A stretch of 64,000 nucleotides of DNA from an uncultured Clostridia bacterium (GCA_937876985.1 CALEFT010000046.1:15012-79011), one strand, 5' to 3'. Positions 18,602 to 27,313 are shown, numbered from the stretch's first letter. The notes: generated from the sequence alone by a model not told the origin. A program made the numbers and translations.

Positions 18602-18630
18602 ATTTTATAACGGATTATCTAGAATTGCAA
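18602..18630 (-). promoter_or_regulatory. SigA-type promoter of the S10 operon
   Basis: On the minus strand TTGCAA, a 17-base spacer and TAAAAT, ahead of the leader and rpsJ. The hslO gene lies upstream in the same direction, so this marks a new transcription start. Confidence 0.7.
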
Positions 18631-18679
18631 TATGTTTTTTTCAAAAATTATAAAAATATAGTAAATATCCGAGAAAGCC

Positions 18680-19600
18680 TTATTCTTCAAGGATTCTACG
18701 CACATCTTCAGGTGTAAAATGATACTTCTTATCACAGAAATGGCACTCGATATCTATACCATTTGGATCACTTGCCAATTCTTCTATTTCGGATTTCGGT
18801 AGTGCAGCAATTCCACGTGACATTCTTTCTTCGGAGCAATTGCACTTATATGATACCGGAGCACCTGACAAATATGCAATTTCTGGGTCACCAAGGAACA
18901 AATCGACTATCTGCTCAGGCGTAAAGCCTTCTTCCATGAGAAAAGTAATATCTGGAAAGCCGCCGGAGGCGCGCTTTTCGAGGTAGGAGATGTCTTCTTC
19001 GCTTGCGCCTGGCATAAGCTGAATCATCATACCGCCTGCATTCGCGACGCGGCCGTCCTTCATTTGGACGCCTAGTGCAACGATAGATGGAGTCTGCTCT
19101 GATTTAGCGAGGTAGTATGTGAAATCCTCTGCGATTTCGCCTGTAAGAAGTTCAACGGAGCCCACATATGGCTCGCGAAGTCCAATGTCACGAATTATTG
19201 TGAGCATGCCGTTTCCGACTGCCTCGCCGACATTGAGCTTGCCCGGCTTATGGTAGGTTGCCTCGACATCATTGTTGATTGCGTATGCTCTGGCATGCCC
19301 CTTTGAGTCACAGACGCAGGTCATTCCGCGAATTGGACCGTCGGCCTTGATTGTCGTGGTCTGCGTGTCGTTATCGCCCTTCATGTTTTCTGCAAGCAAA
19401 AGAGAGCCCGTAATAAATCTTCCGAGCGCTGCCGTGACTACGTTCGAAGTCGCGTGGATTCTTCTAGCCTCCTCGACTGCGTTTGTTGTTCGAATTGCGA
19501 ATGCGCGAACGTGTCCATTTAGGGCAGTTGCGCGAATTATATAGTCCTGGTCGCCTTCTGTTGGCGCTCCCGGTGCGTGATAAAAGGACATGTCTATCAT
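18680..19600 (-). CDS. hslO: Redox-regulated chaperone Hsp33
   Basis: 306 residues. The N-terminal part (DYIIRATALNGHVRAFAIRTT) and NGMLTIIRDIGLREPYVGSVELLTGEIAEDFTYYLAKSEQ are typical of Hsp33. The C-terminal redox switch is a CNC pair (about 251-253) and a CHFC pair (about 283-286) that bind zinc when reduced. Oxidation releases zinc and activates holdase activity. The start has GAGG six bases upstream. It follows the methyltransferase gene by three bases and probably shares its transcript. Confidence 0.95.
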   Translation of the reverse strand: MIDMSFYHAPGAPTEGDQDYIIRATALNGHVRAFAIRTTNAVEEARRIHATSNVVTAALGRFITGSLLLAENMKGDNDTQTTTIKADGPIRGMTCVCDSKGHARAYAINNDVEATYHKPGKLNVGEAVGNGMLTIIRDIGLREPYVGSVELLTGEIAEDFTYYLAKSEQTPSIVALGVQMKDGRVANAGGMMIQLMPGASEEDISYLEKRASGGFPDITFLMEEGFTPEQIVDLFLGDPEIAYLSGAPVSYKCNCSEERMSRGIAALPKSEIEELASDPNGIDIECHFCDKKYHFTPEDVRRILEE

Positions 19601-19603
19601 AAA

Positions 19604-20383
19604 TTACCTCTTTTTTAATACTATAAATATGCGCTCTGTATCGCCAGGCATTTCGAGCACGTCGGCTATTTCCAGGCCTGCTTCCTCGGCTAGTTGCCTT
19701 ATCGCGTCAAGCTCGTAGAAGCGCTCTCGGATCACTCCGTCTGTTCGGAAGTAGACGTCTTCTTCGTCCTCTTCTTCTGCTTTGTCCCTCTCGAAAAGCG
19801 TGATATTCGCATAGTTCATTCGTTCTTCGCTATCATATTTATTGTCCCACAGCAAAGTGAATTCATCATAATCCTCGAAGAAAACATTGTTGGCGAGAGT
19901 CTTTTCGAAATGGGCCTTGCTTGCGATATCAAAAATGAATACGCCACCGTGGTTCATGTAATTTTTGAACGAGTGGAAGATTTTGGCGATATCCGATTCT
20001 TCTGTGATGTGATTGATTGTGTCTAGAAGGCAGCAGAACACGTCGCAGGTGCCAAACAGCTCGTAGTCGGTGATGTCTTGGTTGAGCCAGAGTATGCTTT
20101 GCTCAAGGTTAGCCTCCATTGATTTTTCCCTTGCGACCTCGAGCATTGTTGTTGCGCTGTCAATTCCAATTACGTCATAGCCGAGCTTTGCAAATTCGAT
20201 TGTGACGCGGCCTTGTCCGCAGCCTAAGTCGCATAAGAGGAGCTTGCCGTCTTGTCCGTCGCCCTTGCATGTGCAGTGCTTCTTTACTATGTCATCAATA
20301 AAGCTTGCCCACATGGTAGTATCAATGTCGACTTGCATCAAATCATAGTAATCGGATAAATGCTCATAGAAATTCTCATCCAT
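19604..20383 (-). CDS. Class I SAM-dependent methyltransferase
   Basis: 259 residues. Motif I LLCDLGCGQGRVTIEFAKLGYDVIGID identifies the SAM-binding Rossmann fold, followed by LWLNQDITDYELFGTCDVFCCLLDTINHI (motifs II-III). The substrate cannot be told. It belongs to a family of small methyltransferases often annotated YjjT- or UbiE-like in Clostridia. Located between the M23 hydrolase and hslO, all on the same strand. The coding sequence contains an exact CTCGAAAAGC core near 19791. Confidence 0.85.
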   Translation of the reverse strand: MDENFYEHLSDYYDLMQVDIDTTMWASFIDDIVKKHCTCKGDGQDGKLLLCDLGCGQGRVTIEFAKLGYDVIGIDSATTMLEVAREKSMEANLEQSILWLNQDITDYELFGTCDVFCCLLDTINHITEESDIAKIFHSFKNYMNHGGVFIFDIASKAHFEKTLANNVFFEDYDEFTLLWDNKYDSEERMNYANITLFERDKAEEEDEEDVYFRTDGVIRERFYELDAIRQLAEEAGLEIADVLEMPGDTERIFIVLKKR

Positions 20384-20421
20384 TGGATAGTGCGTCTCCT
20401 CTTAGCGTCATACCTTGTCGC

Positions 20422-21732
20422 TTATGGCAAATAAGAAAGTGGATCAACTGTCGAGCCGTTTACTCTTACCTCGTAGTGGAGGTGTGCTCCAGTAGAGCCG
20501 CCAGTAGAACCAACCTCGCCGATTGCTTGTCCAGCAGATACATAAGAACCGTTACTTACATAGATATCACGGCAGTGTGCATATAAAGTAGATAGGCCGT
20601 TACCGTGGTCGATTACAAGATAGTTTCCGTAACCAGTACCGCCATAGTTACAGCCAGGGTATGGCTCATAGCAAGTGATTACTGTACCAGATGCAGATGC
20701 CATGATTGTGTCACCAAAGCCAGCTCCTATATCAATGCCTGCGTGGAAGCGCTGATCTCCATAAATTGGATGTGTACGCCATCCGTATGAAGAAGTTATC
20801 CAGTTTGTCCATGTAGGCCATGAAAGCTGTCCGTTTCCGCCGCCACCAGAGAAGCCGCCGCCGCCGCCACTGCTAGCACTTTGCTGCGCGTATAGCTCCT
20901 GCTGTAGCTGCCAAATCTCGTCGTTAAGCTGCTCTGCTAGAGCATTGTTCTCTATTTCTAGTTGCTCTTGGTAAGATAGTCTTGTGTTTACATCGTCTAG
21001 TGCAGCTGATGTCTCACCGATTCTAGCCTCAAGTTCTGCGAGCTGTGCTTGCTTTTCTTGAGCGATGGCTTCCATATCTGCTGCTTCCTGAAGAGCATAG
21101 TTTGCTTGTGCTTCTGCATCATCTAATGCGATTTGCATCTGGTCAATTGCTTGGGCATCAGAGTCTGCAATGAGAGTAATAATCTCCATATTAGTAAAGA
21201 AGCCAGCAAGCGTGTCAGATGAGAGCAAAATCTCTAGCAAGGACTTGTTCTGATACTCGAACATGATGGACACACGCTCAGAAAACAATTCTCTAGTTGC
21301 AATTAAATTATCCTGTGCTGCAACAAATCTATCGAGCGCCTCTGCCTTTGCAAGAAGTGCATTCGCATACTGCTCTGCGATTATTTCATATTGAGCCATC
21401 TGCTCTGCGGATAACTCATTAAGCTCAGCTAGTTCACCAGATAGCTGGCCAGCCTCTGCTGATAGTTGGTCTACCATTGCTGATGCTTCTTCAGCTGCTG
21501 CGAGTGCAGCGTCTCTTTCTGCACGACGCGCATCAATCTCATCTTGTGATACTGGATTGATAGTAATCAAAAGCTCAGCAAGTGTAGCCTTCGCTCTTAC
21601 CGGAGCAGATGCAAGAATCGTAATACTAAGAGTTGCTACGATTGCAAAAGCCACGATAAGGGATGGCAAAGCACGTGATCGCTTTGTCTTTTCTTCGTTA
21701 ACAATGTTGTTTCTTCTCAAATCTTCTCTCAT
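20422..21732 (-). CDS. Secreted coiled-coil M23 peptidoglycan hydrolase (EnvC/PcsB-like)
   Basis: About 436 residues from the ATG at 21732 (GAGG eight bases upstream). A basic N-terminus and a membrane segment (LPSLIVAFAIVATLSITILA) act as signal or anchor; a long Ala/Glu coiled coil (about 70-290) follows, then a Gly-rich linker and an M23 domain. The zinc ligands are present: HAGID, AHLHYEV, plus LYAHC. So the domain should be active, cutting peptide cross-links. It lies directly after ftsE and ftsX; FtsEX is known to activate coiled-coil hydrolases of this design at the septum, which makes it the likely effector. Confidence 0.9.
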   Translation of the reverse strand: MREDLRRNNIVNEEKTKRSRALPSLIVAFAIVATLSITILASAPVRAKATLAELLITINPVSQDEIDARRAERDAALAAAEEASAMVDQLSAEAGQLSGELAELNELSAEQMAQYEIIAEQYANALLAKAEALDRFVAAQDNLIATRELFSERVSIMFEYQNKSLLEILLSSDTLAGFFTNMEIITLIADSDAQAIDQMQIALDDAEAQANYALQEAADMEAIAQEKQAQLAELEARIGETSAALDDVNTRLSYQEQLEIENNALAEQLNDEIWQLQQELYAQQSASSGGGGGFSGGGGNGQLSWPTWTNWITSSYGWRTHPIYGDQRFHAGIDIGAGFGDTIMASASGTVITCYEPYPGCNYGGTGYGNYLVIDHGNGLSTLYAHCRDIYVSNGSYVSAGQAIGEVGSTGGSTGAHLHYEVRVNGSTVDPLSYLP

Positions 21733-21764
21733 TTTGTTTTCCTCATTTTGTTTTGCTTCCTGCA

Positions 21765-21782
21765 CCTTTTCGAGGGGGAGGA
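21765..21782 (+). repeat. Variant of the dispersed CTTTTCGAG motif
   Basis: CCTTTTCGAGGGGGAGG in the gap between ftsX and the M23 gene; nine of the ten core bases match and the purine tail is present. Confidence 0.5.
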
Positions 21783-21799
21783 GCGATTAGGAATATAAT

Positions 21800-22705
21800 T
21801 TATACTTTGATGTACTTTCTAACAGAAATGCCGCTGCCGATGCCGCCAATGAAGACGCCCATCACAACGCAGATTGCAAGAATCATCCACATGATAGAGC
21901 CGCATGGCAAGAGCGCATAGAAGCTTCGTAGGTCTACGCCCTCCATCGCTTCGTAGAAAATTGCTCGATAGACAAGGCAGGTAATCACCCACGCAAAGCC
22001 TGCGCTTATAAGGCCAACAATTCCGCCCTCTACGATATATGGGAGCCTGATGTAGCTGTTCGTCGCGCCAACGAACTTCATAATCTCTATCTCATTTGCT
22101 CGAGAATAAACAGAAATTCGCACCATGTTTGAAATGATAAATAGCGAGATAATGAACAATACTAGGAAACATGCAACTGTCGCGATATTCACGATGCGTC
22201 TAGCCTCCGTAAGGAAGCTCATTACATTGCTTTCCTGTGCTACCTTGTTTACACCCGGAACACCCGACAAATATTGAGTAATCTCATCTGCAAGCGCTGG
22301 ATCACTAATTTGTACATTGAACGTGTGTGGCAAATACATATTGTAATCAAAATCATCCAAAATCGACGATCCTGAACCAAGATTCGACTTGAAATATTCG
22401 TAATTCTGGTATGGATCTCTATACACATAATTGATTACACGTGAGTCCACATCTAGCACCATTTTCATCTGGTCTAACTCAGCCTGAGAGCACTGAAGCT
22501 CCATATATACCTCGATTGGAGGCTGCTGCGCGAGCTTGTTCATAATATTACGTGCATTTACAGAGAAAATAAAAAACGCACTCATAATAATAAGCATCAA
22601 CAAAATTGTCGTAACTGAAGCAATCGTCACCAGCGGATGGCGAATGATACCTAGGATTCCTTCCTTAACAGAATTAAAAAACGCTCTCACTGTCACCTTA
22701 GTCAT
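21800..22705 (-). CDS. ftsX: Cell division protein FtsX
   Basis: About 301 residues with the FtsX plan: a short cytoplasmic start, TM1 (VTIASVTTILLMLIIMSAFFIF), a large extracellular loop containing VEVYM-like and LDDFDYNMYLPHTFNVQISD, and three C-terminal membrane helices. The ATG at 22705 overlaps the ftsE stop by eight bases but has GGAGG directly against it; a GTG three codons later (22696) is better spaced and may be the true start. It couples cytoplasmic ATP hydrolysis by FtsE to a cell-wall hydrolase outside. Confidence 0.93.
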   Translation of the reverse strand: MTKVTVRAFFNSVKEGILGIIRHPLVTIASVTTILLMLIIMSAFFIFSVNARNIMNKLAQQPPIEVYMELQCSQAELDQMKMVLDVDSRVINYVYRDPYQNYEYFKSNLGSGSSILDDFDYNMYLPHTFNVQISDPALADEITQYLSGVPGVNKVAQESNVMSFLTEARRIVNIATVACFLVLFIISLFIISNMVRISVYSRANEIEIMKFVGATNSYIRLPYIVEGGIVGLISAGFAWVITCLVYRAIFYEAMEGVDLRSFYALLPCGSIMWMILAICVVMGVFIGGIGSGISVRKYIKV

Positions 22706-23831
22706 CCTCCGATCCTAGTAGATCAATATCAATTTCATCGACGCCGATTTCCTTAATCCAAGTCTCGTCGTCTTTAATAATTTCATCTTCGCTAGCTTTT
22801 GCCTTATCTTCATCAAGCTTTGTAGGCTCTTCGTCTGCAGTCTGACTTGCAGTAGAAAAATCAAGTAATTCCTCTGCCTTCATTCCCTCGATAGGTTCTT
22901 CCTCTTCTTCGCTTATATTTGCTGGTTCAGTTGCTAGTTCAGTTTCATCTATCGCTTCAATTGTCACGATTTGCTTTATTGTCTCGACTGGTTGCTCTAC
23001 ACTCTCATCACCAAAAACAGCACCGCCATAAATCGTATCCTCGTCGTCGGACGCATAGATTGCATCTTGGAAATTCTCGTTCTTAGATAGGTACTTTGCC
23101 TCATTATCAAGAGTCATGCCACCAAATTCGATTGGCTTATCTTTCTCCGCGATGCCATGGTACTTACTTGCCTTCTCGTCACGAATAATGTATCCGCCAT
23201 CTATCTCAATAACCCTTTTCTTCATACGGTCAACGAGATTAGCATCGTGTGTGCAAATAAGCACAGTGGTTCCGTTCTTGTTAATCTCAAGAAGCAAAGC
23301 CATAATTGCTTCAGAAGTCTCTGGGTCAAGATTACCTGTTGGCTCGTCAGCAACAATAAGCTTCGGGTTATTGAGCATCGCTCTTGCAATAGCAACTCTT
23401 TGCTGCTCACCACCTGACAATTCATTTGGATAACAATCTGCCTTAGAACCAAGGCCTACGATATTAAGCACAAGATTTACGCTTTGGTCGAGAGACTTTT
23501 TTGGAACACCAATAATCTCTCCAGCAAAAGCGATATTCTCCGACACAGTCTTCGACTCAATTAGGCGGAAATCCTGATAAATCATTCCAATCTGACGACG
23601 AAGAACAGGCACAAGAGCTCTCGACATATTCGAAATATCAAAATTGTCGATCCTTACCTTGCCTGATGTCGGTCTCTCTTCTCTAGTAATACACTTCATC
23701 AAAGTGGACTTTCCTGAACCACTTCTACCAATGATGAATACAAACTCACCATCCTCGATAAAAAAACTTACTCCCTTAAGCGCATCAACGCCGGACTTGT
23801 ATGTCTTTTTAACGTCCTCGAATTTAATCAT
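22698..23831 (-). CDS. ftsE: Cell division ATPase FtsE with acidic C-terminal extension
   Basis: 377 residues, of which the first 225 or so are a standard FtsE: Walker A GRSGSGKST, signature LSGGEQQRVAIARAM and Walker B LIVADEPTGNLDP. The remaining 150 residues are strongly acidic and low-complexity (ISEEEEEPIEGMKAEELLDF, ending DIDLLGSEDD), with no obvious fold. Ordinary FtsE proteins stop near residue 230. The tail is in frame and continues to the overlap with ftsX, so it is not an assembly artefact I can see. It may bind another divisome protein; that is inference. Confidence 0.93.
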   Translation of the reverse strand: MIKFEDVKKTYKSGVDALKGVSFFIEDGEFVFIIGRSGSGKSTLMKCITREERPTSGKVRIDNFDISNMSRALVPVLRRQIGMIYQDFRLIESKTVSENIAFAGEIIGVPKKSLDQSVNLVLNIVGLGSKADCYPNELSGGEQQRVAIARAMLNNPKLIVADEPTGNLDPETSEAIMALLLEINKNGTTVLICTHDANLVDRMKKRVIEIDGGYIIRDEKASKYHGIAEKDKPIEFGGMTLDNEAKYLSKNENFQDAIYASDDEDTIYGGAVFGDESVEQPVETIKQIVTIEAIDETELATEPANISEEEEEPIEGMKAEELLDFSTASQTADEEPTKLDEDKAKASEDEIIKDDETWIKEIGVDEIDIDLLGSEDD

Positions 23832-23859
23832 ATTTTCCTCTTACTTACCTTTATCAATC

Positions 23860-24957
23860 TTATCTTATTTGATTGTCGTTCTTTCCATCATCTGTATAAT
23901 TCAAATACTGACGAACCATAGATGCAATCTTAAACAAAACCGCATCGTCGAATGAACGCAAATTTAGACCTGTGTTCTTCTGAACCTTATCAAGTCTATA
24001 TACAAGAGTATTTCTATGAACAAACAATTCACGGCTTGTCTCAGAACCATTCAAGTTGTTATCAAAGAAACACTGAATTGTCGCAAGTGTATCCTCATCA
24101 AGCGAATCATATGCGCCATCAGGGAAAACCTCATCGATAAACATTTGACAAAGCGTTGGTGGAAGCTGATAAATAATTCTGCCTAGTCCAAGCTTGTCAT
24201 ATCTAGTAACCTGCTGCTTCTTCTCAAAAATATTACCAATCTTAAGAGACTGCATAGCATCACGGTAACTCTTAGAAATATTATGATAATGCGAAACAAC
24301 AGAACCAACACCTATACGCGCTGACACGCCTTCATTTGTAAGACAATCAAGCGCACCATTTGCAGCATTAGAAACAAACTCATCCTTATCATCGCAGTCT
24401 GCATTTAGAATAAGAATAATTGTCTTCTCATCCATTGCCATCGCGCTTCCAACATCAGGATCGCTATATAGGCTTCTCAAAATCACCAAAGCCTCCTCTG
24501 TATCCTCAACAGCGGTTCTAACTACCATAACGAGTCTAGGCAAAGCATAGTCGATTCCATAATTCTTTGCCTTAAGCGGAATATCACCAGGAAGCTCATT
24601 CTCAAGCAATACATTCTTCGCGAAAAGCTCACGCTCAGCATCAGAACCACGGTCCTTCACTGCAGCCTTAATCCATTCACCAAGAAGCATCAAGTTCATT
24701 CGAATGTCAGAATCTACTGAATCGATGAAAATTACATTCTTAATCTGCTCACCAGCCTTAACCTTCATGTAAGTTCTATCAGCTGTAGCAGAGAACAAAT
24801 CGTTAGACTTCATAACTGCGCGAATTGTTGAATCAACTGTTCCCTCGAGATTCTGATCTGTTGATGCAATAATTACACCAGACTGATCCATAACACCAAC
24901 AACATTATCAGCAAATATCAATTTTGCTTGTCTCATAACCTTCTTGATTTCTTCCAT
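23860..24957 (-). CDS. CdaR/PucR-family transcriptional regulator
   Basis: 365 residues. The N-terminal region (NVVGVMDQSGVIIASTDQNLEGTV) resembles the sugar-diacid recognition domain of CdaR. A GGDEF-like middle region (GVSARIGVGSVVSHYHNISKSYRDAMQSLKIG) is followed by the PucR C-terminal helix-turn-helix (NGSETSRELFVHRNTLVYRLDKVQKNTGLNL). It probably senses a small molecule and controls transcription. It heads the ftsE direction, 28 bases upstream of ftsE, which is an unusual neighbour for cell-division genes. Ribosome-binding site weak. Confidence 0.85.
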   Translation of the reverse strand: MEEIKKVMRQAKLIFADNVVGVMDQSGVIIASTDQNLEGTVDSTIRAVMKSNDLFSATADRTYMKVKAGEQIKNVIFIDSVDSDIRMNLMLLGEWIKAAVKDRGSDAERELFAKNVLLENELPGDIPLKAKNYGIDYALPRLVMVVRTAVEDTEEALVILRSLYSDPDVGSAMAMDEKTIILILNADCDDKDEFVSNAANGALDCLTNEGVSARIGVGSVVSHYHNISKSYRDAMQSLKIGNIFEKKQQVTRYDKLGLGRIIYQLPPTLCQMFIDEVFPDGAYDSLDEDTLATIQCFFDNNLNGSETSRELFVHRNTLVYRLDKVQKNTGLNLRSFDDAVLFKIASMVRQYLNYTDDGKNDNQIR

Positions 24958-25157
24958 AGAACCACACTTTCTGCATTATTTTGCAATTTCGCATAATTTT
25001 ACCTACTAATGATAAACTTTTCTTGCATCAAAATCAAATCTTTCATATGCAAATGTAATTATTTTAACCAAAATGCCACATCTTACTAATATTACCTCTA
25101 TTGCTCCTTTATTGCACAAGACATCGATAAAAGGCGTGTGGTCGTGAATTAACTATT
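24958..25157. other. AT-rich upstream region of the regulator gene
   Basis: No reading frame of interest. On the minus strand a TAAAAT hexamer lies about 50 bases before the regulator start but without a convincing -35 partner. The region runs into the palindrome array. Confidence 0.4.
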
Positions 25158-25574
25158 TACCGATAAAAAATCTATTTCTCAATTCTTATCGTAGTTTGAG
25201 CAGTGCTTTATTGCTTGTAATTTAGCCTGGGTTACGATAAAAATTCATTTTTCTGATTTTTATCGTAGTATTTTATTATGAATGAGCCTTTTCATAGAAG
25301 CTGACTACGATAAGAATTGATTTTTTTGGTTTTTATCGTAGTTTTTCATGCTGGATGGTGCAGTGTTACCTTGCTAACTTACACGAATAGTACGATAAAA
25401 AAGCGATTTTAAGTTTTTTATCGTAGTTTGAATGAAATAGAGCCTTGTAAAGAGCGTGGCTTTCTACGATAAAAATGTGATTTTTCAATTCTTATCGTAG
25501 TTTGAGCTTGGATGAACGCTTTTAGAGAGCGGTAGGACTACGATAAAAATAGATTTTCTTGATTTTTATCGTAG
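25158..25574. repeat. Array of six 37-bp palindromes with ~74-bp period
   Basis: Copies at 25158-25194, 25232-25268, 25305-25341, 25390-25426, 25464-25500 and 25538-25574. Every copy is exactly 37 bp, with outer arms CTACGATAAAAAT and ATTTTTATCGTAG (13-bp stem) and an 11-base variable centre. Start-to-start distances are 74, 73, 85, 74 and 74 bp. The intervening segments (36-48 bp) are not identical but share pieces such as a leading TTTGAG and GAGCCTT/GCTTTTAGAGAGC, which resemble the dispersed GCTTTTCGAG motif. No coding potential. Arms are conserved and centres vary, so selection or transposition acts on the palindrome ends. Confidence 0.9.
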
Positions 25575-25633
25575 TCCATCACTTTATTAGCTTGCATCCT
25601 TATATGGGTTTTGCGTCAAAAACCCTTATACAA

Positions 25634-25668
25634 CAAAAAGACCGCCTCCCCACAAGGGGGAAACGGTC
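25634..25668 (-). terminator. Intrinsic terminator after the sugar ATPase gene
   Basis: On the minus strand ACCGTTTCCCC...GGGGAGGCGGT forms a long stem followed by CTTTTTG. It lies 25 bases after the stop of the ATPase gene. Confidence 0.9.
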
Positions 25669-25693
25669 AATGCAACTTTGGAGAGTATATTAT

Positions 25694-26809
25694 TTATGAA
25701 ATAATGCTTGTCTCTGTGTCCTTGTCGAAGAGGTGGATACGGTTTGTATCGATAGCAAGGTCTACAACCTCACCTACTCTTGACTGAGATGTTGTTGGGT
25801 CAACTCTACATGTGAGTGGGAGTGCGCCGTTTACTGTTACATACAAATATGTCTCAGCACCGAGCATCTCAACAACGTCTACGTCAGCAGCAAATGCTGT
25901 GTCTGGGTGATCAGAAACGAATGTTGCTTCGTCTGTGATAGCCTCTGGACGAACACCGAAGATAACTTCCTGTCCATCTCTCTCCATAACTTCCTCAACT
26001 GCATAACGCTCTGGGAGCTTAACGGAAATGTTCTCGAAGGAAACATAAACGTCAGAACCTTCAACGTTGATTGTTGCATTGATGAAGTTCATTGGTGGCA
26101 TACCGATAAATCCAGCAACGAATGTGTTAACAGGGTTATCATAGAGAGCTGTTGGGGAGTCAACCTGCTGGATAAATCCATCCTTCATAACAACGATACG
26201 AGTACCCATTGTCATAGCCTCTGTCTGATCGTGTGTAACGTAAATAAATGTTGTCTTAAGTCTGTGGTGGAGCTTTGTAATCTCTACACGCATCTGTACA
26301 CGGAGCTTAGCGTCCAAGTTGGAAAGAGGTTCGTCCATGAGGAATACCTTTGGATCACGTACGATAGCACGTCCGAGAGCAACACGCTGACGCTGACCAC
26401 CGGAAAGAGCCTTTGGCTTACGCTCGAGAAGGTGCTCAATCTCAAGGATTCTAGCAGCCTCGTCTACACGACGCTTAATCTCATCCTTAGGTGTCTTACG
26501 AATCTTAAGGGAGAAAGCCATGTTCTCTCTTACTGTCATGTGTGGGTACAAAGCGTAGTTCTGGAATACCATTGCGATATCTCTGTCCTTAGGGAGTACG
26601 TCGTTGATCAAACGATCCTCGATGTAAATCTCACCCTCAGAAATCTCCTCGAGACCTGCGAGCATTCTTAGTGTAGTAGACTTACCACAACCGGAAGGTC
26701 CTACGAGAATAACGAACTCCTTATCTGCTACTTCTAGGTTAAAGTCAGAAACGGCTACAACACCGCCTTCATACTTCTTGTAAACGTGCTGGAAAGATAA
26801 ACTTGCCAT
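25694..26809 (-). CDS. Orphan carbohydrate ABC importer ATPase (MsmX/UgpC type)
   Basis: 371 residues from [16 protein letters not shown], with GGAGG eight bases upstream. Walker [10 protein letters not shown], signature [15 protein letters not shown], Walker [17 protein letters not shown] and the H-loop [12 protein letters not shown] are intact; the C-terminal 120 residues form the TOBE/regulatory domain. No permease or binding-protein gene is nearby and a terminator follows, so this is probably a shared ATPase that energises several sugar importers encoded elsewhere, as MsmX does in Bacillus. Strong codon bias suggests high expression. Confidence 0.92.
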   Translation of the reverse strand: MASLSFQHVYKKYEGGVVAVSDFNLEVADKEFVILVGPSGCGKSTTLRMLAGLEEISEGEIYIEDRLINDVLPKDRDIAMVFQNYALYPHMTVRENMAFSLKIRKTPKDEIKRRVDEAARILEIEHLLERKPKALSGGQRQRVALGRAIVRDPKVFLMDEPLSNLDAKLRVQMRVEITKLHHRLKTTFIYVTHDQTEAMTMGTRIVVMKDGFIQQVDSPTALYDNPVNTFVAGFIGMPPMNFINATINVEGSDVYVSFENISVKLPERYAVEEVMERDGQEVIFGVRPEAITDEATFVSDHPDTAFAADVDVVEMLGAETYLYVTVNGALPLTCRVDPTTSQSRVGEVVDLAIDTNRIHLFDKDTETSIIS

Positions 26810-27155
26810 TTGAAATACCTCCAAAATTCCGCTTAGTGCGGTTTTTTTCATGCCACTATAATATCAAAGCCATTTGAGAACGACCATATGTCATTCTAAC
26901 CAAAAATACGAGGCTTTTTTCTATAAGTCGATTGGTTTTTTCGTCGTTTTGTACACTGCAAAATGCTGATGTTGTGCATAGTGCACCACCAAACAGCAGG
27001 TTCGTTGTGTAATTTGACAACAACGGGACTGAGTGTTAGTGAAAAGTGACAAAGGCGGCTTTTCGAGAGGGGCGAAGAAGTCTTGTTAGGCTTGCGCGAA
27101 AACCAAATTTCAGAAGTGAAAATGGAGTTTTAGGAAGGCGGATAAAAATTTACTA
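26810..27155. other. Divergent gap between the ATPase and arg genes
   Basis: Just before the ATPase ribosome-binding site is a small CCGC/GCGG hairpin (26829-26841) flanked by a run of seven T on the plus strand, a possible plus-strand stop or 5' UTR hairpin. A copy of the GCTTTTCGAG motif lies at 27059. Otherwise no gene or clear promoter is visible. Confidence 0.4.
27057..27074 (+). repeat. Dispersed GCTTTTCGAG motif
   Basis: GGCTTTTCGAGAGGGGCG, one of the best matches to the family, in the gap upstream of argC. Confidence 0.65.
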
Positions 27156-27192
27156 TTGCATATTTATTCAAAAAGATGCATAATTATGCAAT
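27156..27192 (+). promoter_or_regulatory. Paired ArgR-type operator upstream of argC
   Basis: Two AT-rich palindromes, TTGCATATTTATTCAA (27156-27171) and ATGCATAATTATGCAAT (27176-27192, whose 14-bp core is a perfect palindrome). Their centres are 20 bp apart, about two helical turns, the spacing at which ArgR/AhrC hexamers bind paired ARG boxes. They lie 120-160 bp before argC, so arginine repression of the operon is expected. Confidence 0.7.
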
Positions 27193-27313
27193 ATTCATTC
27201 TGGAGCAGTGTTTATTTGTTTCTATTCGAGGACAAAGTTTGACGAACCTCTTTAAATGATAAAAATTTTATATATAATATAGGCGCTAATAATTGGCGCT
27301 AAGGAGAGTAAAT

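Noticed and set aside
25158..25574. CRISPR array, because 37-bp repeats alternate with ~37-bp spacers
   Set aside because: The repeat centres differ in every copy, each repeat is a full-length palindrome, spacers share sequence with each other, and no cas gene is present in the window.
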